The translations under genes were made by a program, and so were the position numbers. The notes under the pieces were generated by a model. It was not told the origin of the DNA and did not search any database. It saw nothing but the letters and a program-made list of their open reading frames with translations. A stretch of 64,000 nt of DNA, from positions 1 to 64,000 of the forward strand of contig CBDBKI010000005.1 in NCBI GenBank assembly GCA_965206615.1, given 5' to 3'. Shown here piece after piece: positions 54,706-63,314 of the stretch (within the stretch, counting starts at the first letter, position 1; every line of letters starts with the position of its first letter). The stretch is from VXNE01 sp965206615 (GTDB lineage Bacteria; Pseudomonadota; Gammaproteobacteria; Pseudomonadales; Azotimanducaceae).

Positions 54706-55497
54706 ATGTCCATACCTCAGTTTTCCGCCGGCACGTCCGCCGGTGACATCGCCGAGGCGTTGGGTGAAGCGGGATGTGCCGTGGTTACCGGAGTCATGGA
54801 CGCCGGACTACGCCAATCCATTGCGGGCGAGTTGGCGCCGCACATGGCGAAGGCGCGGTTGATCGAAGAGGATGACCCGACGAAGTTCTACCCCGGCTAC
54901 ACGCGGCGCGTCTCTGCCCTGGTCGCGCGATCTCCCAGCATCACCGACCGGCTCGTGCCACACCCGTTGAGCCGGCAGGTCTGCGACACCCACCTGCTGC
55001 CCAACTGCGAGCACGGCTACCAGTTGCATGTCTCCGCTGCCGTCGAAGTAGGCCCCGGGGCGCGGGAGCAGGTGCTGCATCGGGAGGAGAGCTCGTTCAC
55101 GTTCTTTCCCTTGCCGCGCCCCAACATCATCGTGGCCAGCATGTGGGCCGTTACGGAATTCCGCGCGGACAACGGCGGCACTTTGCTGGTGCCCGGCAGT
55201 CACAGGTGGCCTGCGGATAGAAAGGCCAGGCCCGACGAGATTCTGAGCGCGGAGATGCCGGCCGGCGCGGTGCTGTTCTGGATGGGCGGAACGTTGCACG
55301 GTGCGGGGGCGAATACGTCGCGGGACTGGCGCTACGGAGTGATCCTGACCTATTCCCTGGGCTGGGTGAGGCAGGAAGAGAACCAGTACCTGGACGTGCC
55401 TCGGGAACGCATGGCGGAGCTGTCGCCGGAAGTCAGGCGGCTTCTTGGATTCGACATGTACGCCGCACTGGGATTCTACGACCCGAGGGTTGCCTGA
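54706..55497 (+). CDS. Phytanoyl-CoA dioxygenase (PhyH)-like protein
   Basis: A 263-aa Fe(II)/2-oxoglutarate oxygenase-like protein. The N-terminal half has the family helix (GEAGCAVVTGVMDAGLRQSI). Metal ligands are suggested in VLHREESSFTFF and in GTLHGAGANTS, with the core strands MWAVTEFRADNGGTLLVPGS and GAVLFWMGGTLH. PhyH enzymes hydroxylate a range of small molecules and secondary metabolites; the substrate cannot be told. The gene stands alone, with 130 bases before it, and is followed by the Rpn 3' fragment. Confidence 0.8.
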   Translation: MSIPQFSAGTSAGDIAEALGEAGCAVVTGVMDAGLRQSIAGELAPHMAKARLIEEDDPTKFYPGYTRRVSALVARSPSITDRLVPHPLSRQVCDTHLLPNCEHGYQLHVSAAVEVGPGAREQVLHREESSFTFFPLPRPNIIVASMWAVTEFRADNGGTLLVPGSHRWPADRKARPDEILSAEMPAGAVLFWMGGTLHGAGANTSRDWRYGVILTYSLGWVRQEENQYLDVPRERMAELSPEVRRLLGFDMYAALGFYDPRVA

Positions 55498-55507
55498 GCG
55501 GGGGGCG

Positions 55508-55618
55508 GCCGGAGGCGGTCGCGGAGGTGGAGGAAACGGCGACCCTGGAGCGGAGGGGGGACGCCCGACCGGGGAACGTTTCCTGCTTGCCCTGGCCGAC
55601 GTGGCCGGTCGCCAGGAG
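55508..55618 (+). pseudogene. Detached 3' fragment of the Rpn-family gene
   Basis: Closely matches the last 130 bases of the gene at 53532 (GGAGGCGGTCGCGGAGGTGG, then GACCGGGGAACGTTTCCTGC), with about 20 bases missing after CTGGAGCGGA. It begins directly after the PhyH stop codon. No Rpn 5' sequence is attached, so the fragment is non-functional debris of a second copy. Confidence 0.8.
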
Positions 55619-55666
55619 CCTGTGCCGTGTGCGCCCACGGCACCGTTGGAATCACGCGTGGATTCG

Positions 55667-55695
55667 AGACGGGACGGGACAAGCCCGTCCCCTAC
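55667..55695 (+). repeat. Short dispersed hairpin repeat, copy 5
   Basis: GACGGGACGGGACAAGCCCG followed by TCCCCTAC. Arms GGACGGG and CCCGTCC around ACAAG. Confidence 0.8.
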
Positions 55696-55818
55696 GATTC
55701 ATGCCGCGCGAACTCAGTCCACCCGTTCCAGCGGCGGCAGGTTCAGGGCCTCGCGGAAGGTGTTGTGATAGTGATGGCGCGCTTCGACCCGCCAGCACAA
55801 GGGAGGATCGTGACGCGG

Positions 55819-56781
55819 ATGTTCGACCTGGACGGACTGGAGGACGCACGCCGAACCGTGGCCCGGGTGATGCCGCCCACGCCGCAGTACCGCTGGCCAT
55901 CCCTGTGCGAGCGCGTGGGCTGCGAGGTGTGGGTGAAGCACGAGAACCACACGCCCATCGGCGCGTTCAAGGTGCGCGGGGGTGTGGTGCTCCTCGAGGA
56001 ACTCCACCGCGCGGGCCGCCTGCCGCGCCGCATGGTCACGGCGACGCGCGGCAACCATGGCCAGAGCATCCCGTTCGCGGTGCGCCGCTTCGGGATCCCG
56101 GTGACCGTGTTCGTCCCGCGCGGCAACAGTGTCGAGAAGAACGAGGCGATGGTCGGCTGGGGCGCCGAGGTGATCACGTTCGGCGACGATTTCGACGAGG
56201 CCCGGATCGAGGCCGGGCGCCGGGCGGAGGTCGAGGGCGCGTTCGGGGTCCCGTCCTTCCACCCCGCCCTTGTCCGCGGCGTGGCGACGTACGCCGGCGA
56301 ACTCTTCGAGGCGGTCGGCGACCTCGATACGGTATACGTGCCGATCGGCATGGGCTCCGGGATCTGCGGCGTCATACGCACGCGCGACCTGATGGGTCTG
56401 CGCACCGAGGTGGTCGGAGTCGTGGCCGCCCGCGCCCCGGCGATGGCGCGCAGCGTCGCGGCGGGACGGGTCGTGTCCACGGACTCGGCGCGCACGTTCG
56501 CCGACGGCATGGCCTGCCGCGTACCGAACGAACAGGCGCTCGAGGTCGTGCGCCGGGGCGCCGCGCGGATCGTCGAGGTCAGCGAGGCGGAGATCGCCGA
56601 GGCGATGCGTACGCTCTATCGCTGCACCCACAACGTCGCCGAGGGCGCCGGCGCCGCCGCACTGGCCGCGTTGTGCCGGGAGGCGTCCCGGCAGGCGGGC
56701 CGACGCGTCGCCGTGGTCCTGTCCGGAGGCAACGTCGACGCGGACGTGTTCCGCTCCGTGCTCGCGGGCGACGTGCCTTAG
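55819..56781 (+). CDS. Threonine-dehydratase-like PLP enzyme
   Basis: A 320-aa fold-type II PLP protein from ATG 55819 (GGGAGGA at 55801-55807; ATG 55774 would add 15 residues). The PLP Lys is in IGAFKVRGG (about K51), with TATRGNHGQSIPFAV as the phosphate/carboxylate-binding loop, GSGICGVIR as the glycine loop, and VVLSGGNVDADVFR at the end. This matches threonine dehydratase/serine racemase-type enzymes; the substrate hydroxyamino acid is not determinable. No C-terminal ACT domain is present, so it is of the catabolic, single-domain type. Confidence 0.85.
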   Translation: MFDLDGLEDARRTVARVMPPTPQYRWPSLCERVGCEVWVKHENHTPIGAFKVRGGVVLLEELHRAGRLPRRMVTATRGNHGQSIPFAVRRFGIPVTVFVPRGNSVEKNEAMVGWGAEVITFGDDFDEARIEAGRRAEVEGAFGVPSFHPALVRGVATYAGELFEAVGDLDTVYVPIGMGSGICGVIRTRDLMGLRTEVVGVVAARAPAMARSVAAGRVVSTDSARTFADGMACRVPNEQALEVVRRGAARIVEVSEAEIAEAMRTLYRCTHNVAEGAGAAALAALCREASRQAGRRVAVVLSGGNVDADVFRSVLAGDVP

Positions 56782-57071
56782 TCGAACAGCTGTCGCGTTG
56801 CCGCCCTCGAAAACTGAGGCGCGTTTACGAGCTTGCCACCGATTACGGGCCAGCCCGGATGATCTTGAGCAGGTGCCGAACGCCGTCCCGTCGCGCCGCA
56901 GGCGTTCGGAGGAAGTGGAGTTTCGGCACCTTCGCAGTCGCTTGCGTCCGCTGGTGTGCCAGGCCGGGAGCGCGTCGACGAGGAACAGGCTTCCCGGATG
57001 CCCAGACCCGGACCGGAAGCGCCGAAAGGCGTGGGGGCGGCTGACTCCCCGCAGACGATGTTGCACTCACG
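56782..57071 (+). other. Gene-free stretch before the Fic operator
   Basis: About 290 bases with no convincing gene on either strand. Its right end leads into the AT-richer operator region of the Fic gene. Confidence 0.45.
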
Positions 57072-57109
57072 TTGACGATCACCTACTAATTTGCAGACAA
57101 TTAGTAGGT
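57072..57109 (+). promoter_or_regulatory. Perfect inverted-repeat operator upstream of fic
   Basis: ACCTACTAAT (57081-57090) and its exact complement ATTAGTAGGT (57100-57109) flank the 9-base spacer TTGCAGACA. TTGACG at 57072-57077, a possible -35 box, lies just upstream. The palindrome is much AT-richer than its surroundings and lies 42 bases before the Fic start. The C-terminal winged helix of the Fic protein makes autoregulation at this site likely. Confidence 0.75.
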
Positions 57110-57150
57110 TATTGACAGTTCATCGCCGGCTGACCACGAGACGCTCTCAG

Positions 57151-58506
57151 ATGCGAATGCCCGTCACGCCCAAGACGCTCTACGAGCTTTTTCCGAAAGA
57201 TGCCAAGAGGTTGCGCCAAATCTACAGCGCGGATATCGGTCGCCTCCCGCCAGGACGGTATCCTCCTTGGGACAAGCTGCGCTTTCTGCCGCCCCCCGAT
57301 GGCTTCAGCCGCGACGAATGGTGGTTTGCGATCAAGAGTCAGCGCCAAGGGTCTCGCCACGAGCTGCCCTTCCGGGACAAACTTGGGAGTCCGTTCTGGT
57401 TCGCTGACTCCGGCTACCTCTACCGGCAACTCCATCAAGTCGACCGGGACGCGGGCGGACGGATCGAGGTTCACGACACGCCCGACGGCGTCAACTCCAG
57501 CGCTCGTGATCGGTACATGATCAGCTCGCTCATCGAGGAAGCCATCACCTCAAGTCAGCTTGAGGGAGCCACAACCACCCGCCGCGTCGCCAAGGAACTT
57601 CTGAGGTCGGGGCGCTCCCCTCGAGACATAAGCGAACGAATGATAGTCAACAACTATCACGCAATGGAGTTTCTTCGAGAGCACACGCACGATCACCTGA
57701 CCGAAGAGACCCTGCTGGAAACGCAACGGCTACTGACTCACGGCACCCTGGACGACGCCTCCGCGGTCGGCCGGCTAAGGCGTCCATCAGAGGACATCCA
57801 TGTCGTGGACCCACGAGACGGGACGATCCTTCACACGCCTCCGGACGCCGAACAGTCGAAGGCCAGGCTCGATCAACTGCTCGCCTTCGCCAATACGCCA
57901 GATGACGACGAGTTCCTCCATCCGGTCGTTCGCGCCGTTCTGCTTCATTTCATGATCGGCTACAACCATCCATTCGTTGACGGGAACGGTCGAACCGCGC
58001 GGGCACTGTTCTATTGGTCCATGTTGAGATCCGGCTATTGGCTGACCGAGTTTCTGTCAATCTCGACGATCATCAGGAAGGCACCGGTGCAATACGCCCG
58101 GGCATATCTCTACTCGGAAACCGACGAGAACGACGTCACGTACTTCATCGACTACAACCTTCGAGTGATCCTCAGGGCCATCCAGTCCCTACACCGCTAC
58201 CTGGACCGCAAGATGCGCGACGCCCGAGCTTTGGAGGCCATACTTCGTGGCGCGAACCTGGCGGAGATGCTCAACCACCGTCAAGTCGCCCTGCTTGCGC
58301 ACATGCTGAAGCACGGCAACGTCGCGTATACGATCCAGAATCACCGGCGCTCGCACAACGTCTCCTACCAGACGGCACGCACGGATCTCATTCACCTGGC
58401 CAACCTGGACTTGGTGCGTCAGCGCAAGGTGGGCAAGCGACTGGTGTTTCGTCCCAACGCAGGCCTCGAAGACCGGTTGCATACGCTCGCGTCGTCCACC
58501 GAGTGA
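57151..58506 (+). CDS. Fic-family protein (AMPylase-type) with C-terminal winged helix
   Basis: A 451-aa protein from ATG 57151; the frame is open to 57091 but that part would cover the operator. It has an N-terminal domain ending with the inhibitory motif SSQLEG (Ser134-Glu138-Gly139), which blocks the active site in class II Fic proteins. The catalytic Fic motif HPFVDGNGRTAR is at 273-284 and is complete. The C-terminal region (QVALLAHMLKHGNVAYTIQN then NVSYQTARTDLIHLANLDLV) is a winged helix. Fic proteins transfer AMP or related groups to target proteins. The winged helix and the upstream palindrome suggest self-repression. Confidence 0.9.
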   Translation: MRMPVTPKTLYELFPKDAKRLRQIYSADIGRLPPGRYPPWDKLRFLPPPDGFSRDEWWFAIKSQRQGSRHELPFRDKLGSPFWFADSGYLYRQLHQVDRDAGGRIEVHDTPDGVNSSARDRYMISSLIEEAITSSQLEGATTTRRVAKELLRSGRSPRDISERMIVNNYHAMEFLREHTHDHLTEETLLETQRLLTHGTLDDASAVGRLRRPSEDIHVVDPRDGTILHTPPDAEQSKARLDQLLAFANTPDDDEFLHPVVRAVLLHFMIGYNHPFVDGNGRTARALFYWSMLRSGYWLTEFLSISTIIRKAPVQYARAYLYSETDENDVTYFIDYNLRVILRAIQSLHRYLDRKMRDARALEAILRGANLAEMLNHRQVALLAHMLKHGNVAYTIQNHRRSHNVSYQTARTDLIHLANLDLVRQRKVGKRLVFRPNAGLEDRLHTLASSTE

Positions 58507-58723
58507 CCCTCGTGGCATCCCGTTCAAGTGATCGATGACCGAGGTCAAGCCGCCCACCGCTGCATCATCTCGCGCCGCTCGTCGAGATAGGTCGTCTAGC
58601 AGGTCGGCAGATTGGGGGGGAGGATGGTGGGCCGCGGGAAGCCGGGCGGGAGTGCTCACGCCGCGGCGGTGTGGGGCATTCGAGAGTTGTGAGAGTGCCT
58701 GTTATTCGGTTGAAGGAGAGTCC

Positions 58724-59527
58724 ATGGACCAATCTGATCTGGCGGACCGGATCACTGAAGTACTTGAAAGGCTTCCGGGCGTCGGCGGTGCGTTCCTTGG
58801 GGGGAGTCACGGCCGAGATGAAGCGGACGCGTACAGCGATGTCGATGTGTATGTCCTGGTCGCGGACGCGGACCAGGCACCGGACGTCTTGACGCGGCTG
58901 GAGCAGGCCGCCGAGGAGATTGCGCCGGTCCTCTTCTCGAAGGTCCTGCCGAACGCTCGCACGATCAACTGCATTACGTTGGATTGGCTGCGGTTCGATC
59001 TGACGGTAGTGAGCGGGACCGAACTGGCGTTTCTCACCGGCGGACAGGTCAAGGCTCTGTTCGATCCGCTCGGACTCTCGGATGCCCTGTCTGCCGCAAC
59101 ACCGTCTCCACCTCAGCCTTTCGCGGAGGCGTTGCTCGACATCGTCAACGAGTTCATCCGTGTGCTGGGCCTTTCGGTCGTGGTCAAGGGGAGGAACGAT
59201 CTCGTGGTCGCGCAGACGGGGACGAATCTGCTACGGGACATGCTGATCCAGACGATGGTCCTGTCGAACGGTCCGCAGACGCGGCGCGGGGTGCTCGCCT
59301 TGCGGAAGGATCTGACTGCGGATCAGGTGGCAGCGCTCGTGAACCTCCCGTCGGGTTCCACCTGGTCGTCCGTCTTCGAACGCACCCGAGCAATCGCCGG
59401 ACAGTTCTTCCCTATGGCGCGGGCACTGGCGCAGGAGCTGGGTGCAGCTTGGCCGGAGCGGTTTGAGCGCGTTACCCGCGCGCATCTCGAAGACAACCTC
59501 GGTCTGGAACTCCCAGGCGAGGAGTGA
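58724..59527 (+). CDS. Nucleotidyltransferase-domain protein
   Basis: A 267-aa protein from ATG 58724, with a strong GAAGGAGAG at 58712-58720. The N-terminal nucleotidyltransferase core GGSHGRDEADAYSDVDVYV (residues 26-44) carries the G-[GS]-x(n)-D-x-D pattern with Asp39 and Asp41 as metal ligands, and LDWLRFDLTVV supplies the third acid. The C-terminal half is helical (FERTRAIAGQFFPMARALAQ), like aminoglycoside-type or HEPN-linked nucleotidyltransferases. It may modify an antibiotic, a tRNA or a protein. It stands alone, no partner antitoxin gene seen. Confidence 0.8.
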   Translation: MDQSDLADRITEVLERLPGVGGAFLGGSHGRDEADAYSDVDVYVLVADADQAPDVLTRLEQAAEEIAPVLFSKVLPNARTINCITLDWLRFDLTVVSGTELAFLTGGQVKALFDPLGLSDALSAATPSPPQPFAEALLDIVNEFIRVLGLSVVVKGRNDLVVAQTGTNLLRDMLIQTMVLSNGPQTRRGVLALRKDLTADQVAALVNLPSGSTWSSVFERTRAIAGQFFPMARALAQELGAAWPERFERVTRAHLEDNLGLELPGEE

Positions 59528-59611
59528 CGCCGTATGCAAGAGTGAAACTCTCGCCGCCGTCTCGCCAGCGCGACCGTTGGACCATATTGGAGAGCTGCGA
59601 GATGACTCGCA

Positions 59612-59687
59612 TGTAGGGGCGACCCTTGTGGTCGCCCGTCCCGCAGTCATGCAAGCCGCAGGAACGGGACGGGACAAGCCGTCCCCA
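59612..59687 (-). repeat. Short dispersed hairpin repeat, copy 6 (long form, inverted)
   Basis: On the minus strand it reads like copy 1: the GGGACGGCTTGTCCCGTCCC part, the CTGCGGCTTGCATGACTGCG spacer, and GGGCGACCACAAGGGTCGCC. Match to 5975-6033 is close, including the spacer, so the long form is a genuine dispersed element of about 75 bases. It lies between the nucleotidyltransferase and PQQ genes, near the convergent ends. Confidence 0.85.
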
Positions 59688-59735
59688 ACAACACCTGCCC
59701 CGGACCGTGCATGAACTCGATACGGGATTGCCCGC

Positions 59736-61970
59736 CTACGCCTCGTCGGCAAGCCTCTGCGCCGCCCCGAGGAAAGCGCGCCTTTCCTCCGACGGAGTCC
59801 CCGCCCGAAGGGTTTCCGCCTCGTGCAGCAGGTAGGCCTTGATCAGGTCGACCTCCGCGCCCGTCAGCTTGTCCTCGAAGCTTGGCATGCCTTCGGGCAG
59901 GAGCAGGCCATCCAGCACGATTTCGCGCAGCAACGTGTACATGCCCTCGGTCGACCACGCCAGGGCAGGGATCTCCCCGCCGTCGCCCCGCACCGAGCCG
60001 TGGCAGTGGACGCAGTGCCCCATGTAGAGGTTGTACCCGGTACCGATCTCCAGCGGCGTGGCGTCCGTGGTGAGCGCGACGACTGCGCGCTCCAGCGGCG
60101 GCAGCTTCTCCGGCGGTGGCGCGTCACCGCCAAGCCTGAACGTATAGACGGTGCCGGGATGAATGCGATCGACCTGCTTCATCCGCTTCCCCGGACCCCC
60201 GCCCCATCCCACGGCGATCGTGACGTACTGTTCGCCGTCGACCAGGTAGGTGACGGGCGGCGCGACGGCGCCGCTGCGCACGTCGAATTCCCAGAGTGCT
60301 TCACCCGTGCGCGTGTCCCGGACGCGGAACCAGCCTTCCGCGTCGCCCTGGAACAGGAGCCCGCCGGCGGTCGTGAGCAGTCCGCCGTTGTAGAACAGCG
60401 GCTGGCGAACCTCCCACTTCAGTTCCTGCGCCACCGGGTCCCACGCGATCAGGCGGCCGTAGGACTGGCCCGGCTTCGGCGCGCGCGGGTCGTCGTCCTG
60501 CACCTCTTCCACGTACAGGCTCATGTTGTTGGCGTTGGTGGCGCCGTTGCCGCCGTTCAGTCTCCGCCGGGACCGGTCCGGGACGCTCCTGTCATAGCGC
60601 AGGGAGCCGATCTGCTCCACCGCCGGGAGGTACACCCATCCGGTTTCGGGGTTGTACGACATCGGCTGCCAGTTGTGACCGCCGTGCGCGCTGGGGGCGA
60701 TCCGGTGTTTCCTGCCGTCCTCGTAGCGCGCGCCTTCCCTTTCGACCGGCCGGCCATTCGGATCCAGGCCCGTCGCCCAGTTCATGTAGGCGAACGGCGC
60801 ACCGCTCCGGAAAGCACCGGTCGAGCGGTCCAGCACGTAGAAGAAGCCGTTCTTGGGCGCCTGCACCAGCACCTTCCGGGTTTCGCCGTCGACGGTGAGA
60901 TCCGCCTGCAGGATGTGCTGCGTGGCGGTGTAGTCCCAGGTGTCGCCCGGCGTCGTCTGGAAATGCCAGAGATAGCGGCCGGTGGAGGCATCTACCGCGA
61001 CGATGCTCGACAGGTAGAGGTTGTCCCCGCCCTCGGGACTGCGGCGCAGCCGGTTCCAGGGGGTGCCGTTGCCGGCCCCGATGTAGACGCGGTCGAGTTC
61101 CGGGTCGTAGGCGATCGAGTCCCACGCGGTCCCGCCGCCCCCGAGCTCCCACCAGGATCCGGTCCAGGTCGCCGCGGCCTGCTCGAGGTCCGCATGTTCG
61201 AAGCCATCGTCCGGGTTGCCGGGTACGGTGTAGAAACGCCAGGCCAAATCTCCCGTGTCGGCGCGGTACGCGCTCACGTAGCCGCGCGCCGTGAACTCGG
61301 CTCCACCGTTGCCGATCAGCACCAGGCCGTTGGCGATGCGTGGCGCCCCGGTGATCGACTGGTAGCCCTCGGGATCGACCGTCATCACCTCCCAGTTCGG
61401 CGTTCCGTCCGCCGCGTCGATGGAGATCAGGCGACCGTCCAGGGTTCCGACGAACAGGGCGCCCTTGTAGAGCGCAAGACCGCGATTGGACACGCCACAG
61501 CAGAGCCGCGTCCCGATGCCGCGGTCAACGCCAGGGTCGTACTCCCAGATCAGCGTGCCCTTGCGGGCGTCGACGGCGTACACCGCTGACCAGGGACCGG
61601 ACAGGAACATGACGCCGTCGACCACGAGCGGCGTGGTCTGGATACCCCGCTTGGTGCCCAGGTCGAGCGTCCACGCCAGGCCGAGTTCTTCGACGTTGCC
61701 GCGGTGGACCTGGTCCAGCGGGCTGTAGCGGTCCTCGCGATAGTTGCGCCCGTAGGTCAGCCAGTCGCCCGGGCGGGCGTCCGCGTTCCTGAGCGCCGCG
61801 TCGTCGATCGCCGTGGTGATCCGGCGAATGTGGGCAGCGCTGCCCTTGTCCTCCGCCGCCATGTCCGTCGGGCCGGCCGTCTCGCCGCACCCTCCCAGGA
61901 CGACTCCCAGGATGAGAAGTCCAGACAACATCACAACGAGTGGAGTGGTTCTCCCGGAAGATACTCGCAT
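59736..61970 (-). CDS. PQQ-dependent quinohemoprotein dehydrogenase, lipoprotein
   Basis: A 744-aa protein. The N-terminus is a lipoprotein signal (TTPLVVMLSGLLILGVVLGG, then Cys). The body is the PQQ beta-propeller (ADARPGDWLTYGRNYREDRY, LAWTLDLGTKRGIQTTPLVV), with the adjacent cysteine pair in RLCCGVSN at about 157-158 that forms the vicinal disulfide over PQQ. A C-terminal cytochrome c domain has CVHCH (about 652-656) and GMPSFEDKLTGAEVDLIKAY. It oxidises an alcohol or aldehyde in the periplasm and passes electrons to the respiratory chain; the substrate is not predictable. No pqq genes are in the window. Confidence 0.9.
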   Translation of the reverse strand: MRVSSGRTTPLVVMLSGLLILGVVLGGCGETAGPTDMAAEDKGSAAHIRRITTAIDDAALRNADARPGDWLTYGRNYREDRYSPLDQVHRGNVEELGLAWTLDLGTKRGIQTTPLVVDGVMFLSGPWSAVYAVDARKGTLIWEYDPGVDRGIGTRLCCGVSNRGLALYKGALFVGTLDGRLISIDAADGTPNWEVMTVDPEGYQSITGAPRIANGLVLIGNGGAEFTARGYVSAYRADTGDLAWRFYTVPGNPDDGFEHADLEQAAATWTGSWWELGGGGTAWDSIAYDPELDRVYIGAGNGTPWNRLRRSPEGGDNLYLSSIVAVDASTGRYLWHFQTTPGDTWDYTATQHILQADLTVDGETRKVLVQAPKNGFFYVLDRSTGAFRSGAPFAYMNWATGLDPNGRPVEREGARYEDGRKHRIAPSAHGGHNWQPMSYNPETGWVYLPAVEQIGSLRYDRSVPDRSRRRLNGGNGATNANNMSLYVEEVQDDDPRAPKPGQSYGRLIAWDPVAQELKWEVRQPLFYNGGLLTTAGGLLFQGDAEGWFRVRDTRTGEALWEFDVRSGAVAPPVTYLVDGEQYVTIAVGWGGGPGKRMKQVDRIHPGTVYTFRLGGDAPPPEKLPPLERAVVALTTDATPLEIGTGYNLYMGHCVHCHGSVRGDGGEIPALAWSTEGMYTLLREIVLDGLLLPEGMPSFEDKLTGAEVDLIKAYLLHEAETLRAGTPSEERRAFLGAAQRLADEA

Positions 61971-62178
61971 GGCAGCCCCCTCTGGCCAGCGTGGAGCGAC
62001 GCCGCTCGGTGGAAGCCCCCACAGCGAGCGCGCCTCGCAACGTCAGCACGCATGGTCCGACGCCCGGCCATGTGCCGTCAAGCGACGCGCGGCGAGCCGT
62101 GGCGACCAGGACGAGAATGCCGCCGGCGCGCGGAGCGATTGCGTTTGACGCCGTCCCCCCTCGGCGTAGGCCAGGCAT

Positions 62179-62350
62179 ATGACAGAGTATTCGGCACGCG
62201 AACCGACAGCTCCCCGCCATGCGCGCCAGTTCCGTAACGGCTTCAATCAGGCCGTTCGGATTCCCCGGGAACTGGAAATCAGCGCGGACGAAGTCCCGAT
62301 CTACCGGGAGGACAATCGTCTGGTGCTGATCGCGGTCGAACGCGCGCCGA
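62179..62350 (+). pseudogene. VapB-type antitoxin fragment
   Basis: From ATG 62179 the frame reads HARQFRNGFNQAVRIPRELE and EVPIYREDNRLVLI, a clear AbrB/VapB swapped-hairpin antitoxin N-terminus. It then runs on in frame without a recognisable end domain, overlapping the next antitoxin gene. No VapC toxin follows. It is a remnant of a toxin-antitoxin module. Confidence 0.6.
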
Positions 62351-62401
62351 CGCTGTCCGGCAGCGGGACAGGGTGTGATGGCGAGGTCTACGGGAGCGGT
62401 G

Positions 62402-62929
62402 ATGGGCTTCCTGACGCGAAGGCCCCCAAGGCTCTCGAGCGACGCGCGGGACTTCATCCGCGAGCATCCCGAGGAAGCCCGGATGGCGGTGGCGGTGGCG
62501 CTCGAAACGGCGGCGGCGCAAGCGGAGGCGGGCGCCGGGCGACCGGGGGAGGAAGTGCCGGAGCAACTGAGGCCGTTCGTGGCCAGCCGGGCCGGCGAGC
62601 GGATCCTCGGCGCCACCGAGGCGGCAGCGAGGCTCGGCGTTTCGCGCACCACGGTATACGACTGGGCGGACAGGAATACGCTGATCGCCTGGCGGTCGAC
62701 GAAGCGGGGGCTGAACATTCCTGCGGAGCAGATCGTCGGACCCGGCCGGGTCGTTCCCGGGTTGGCCGACGTGGTGGAGGTCGTCGGGGATCCCGAACTC
62801 GCCTGGGCGTTCCTGAGCCAGGAGTGGCCTTTCGCAGAGACAACGGCCCGGCCGCTCGAAAGGTTGAACGCCGGACGGCTCGACGAGGTGTTGTCCGCGG
62901 CGGCGGGGTTCGGCGCGACGTTTGCGTGA
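62402..62929 (+). CDS. Xre/MbcA/ParS-like antitoxin of a RES module
   Basis: A 175-aa protein from ATG 62402 with GGGAGC upstream. It carries a helix-turn-helix (ILGATEAAARLGVSRTTVYD) and a C-terminal DUF2384-like segment (DPELAWAFLSQEWPFAETTA, RPLERLNAGRLDEVLSAAAG). This is the usual antitoxin architecture next to RES-domain toxins. Its TGA overlaps the GTG of the following RES gene (GTGA). It appears intact although its toxin is not, so it could still act as a repressor. Confidence 0.75.
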   Translation: MGFLTRRPPRLSSDARDFIREHPEEARMAVAVALETAAAQAEAGAGRPGEEVPEQLRPFVASRAGERILGATEAAARLGVSRTTVYDWADRNTLIAWRSTKRGLNIPAEQIVGPGRVVPGLADVVEVVGDPELAWAFLSQEWPFAETTARPLERLNAGRLDEVLSAAAGFGATFA

Positions 62930-63265
62930 GCGGAGACCGTTGTCCGCGAAGCCTGATCGAGCCCCTCCTGGCCCCTCCTGGTCGAAGCCGCGCTTCCCGA
63001 GAGCTACCGGATCATACTGGACAGGCACGGCGGTTCCCCCTTGGGAACGAGCGCGGCGGACTCGCGTTTCGCGTTCCGCGGCGCGGGCTACACCGTGTTG
63101 TACGCGGCACCTGATTTCGCGACTGCGTTCACAGAGACCGTTGTTCGCGACCGGCTCGTCGAGCGTAGGGGCCGGGAAATCGCGCTGAAGGAGGTAACCG
63201 CGCGGATCTGGGCGCGCGTTCGGGAAGGCGATCCACGCCGAGCATGCGGAAGCACTGTGAGCTGA
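62926..63265 (+). pseudogene. RES-domain toxin, disrupted by a 10-bp tandem duplication
   Basis: GTG 62926 overlaps the antitoxin stop and opens GDRCPRSLIEPLL. Then GCCCCTCCTG is present twice in tandem (62961-62970 and 62971-62980), which shifts the frame. Removing one copy restores SLIEPLLVEAALPESYRIIL and PLGTSAADSRFAFRGAGYTV, LYAAPDFATAFTETVVRDRL, a good RES-domain match. RES toxins degrade NAD+ by phosphorolysis. The end (ARIWARVREGDPRRACGSTV) does not look like a native RES C-terminus, so the 3' part is also altered. Confidence 0.75.
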
Positions 63266-63314
63266 CCTGGCGGGAACCGCCGGACGGGAACTGCGGGAAC
63301 GGCTTTTCGGGCCG

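Noticed and set aside
55527..57044. Plus-strand frame of 505 codons across the threonine-dehydratase-like gene
   Set aside because: Arg/Gly-rich shadow in another frame of a well-supported PLP enzyme gene.
59823..61589. Plus-strand frame of 588 codons opposite the PQQ dehydrogenase
   Set aside because: Antisense shadow; the minus-strand protein has a signal peptide, PQQ motifs and CxxCH.
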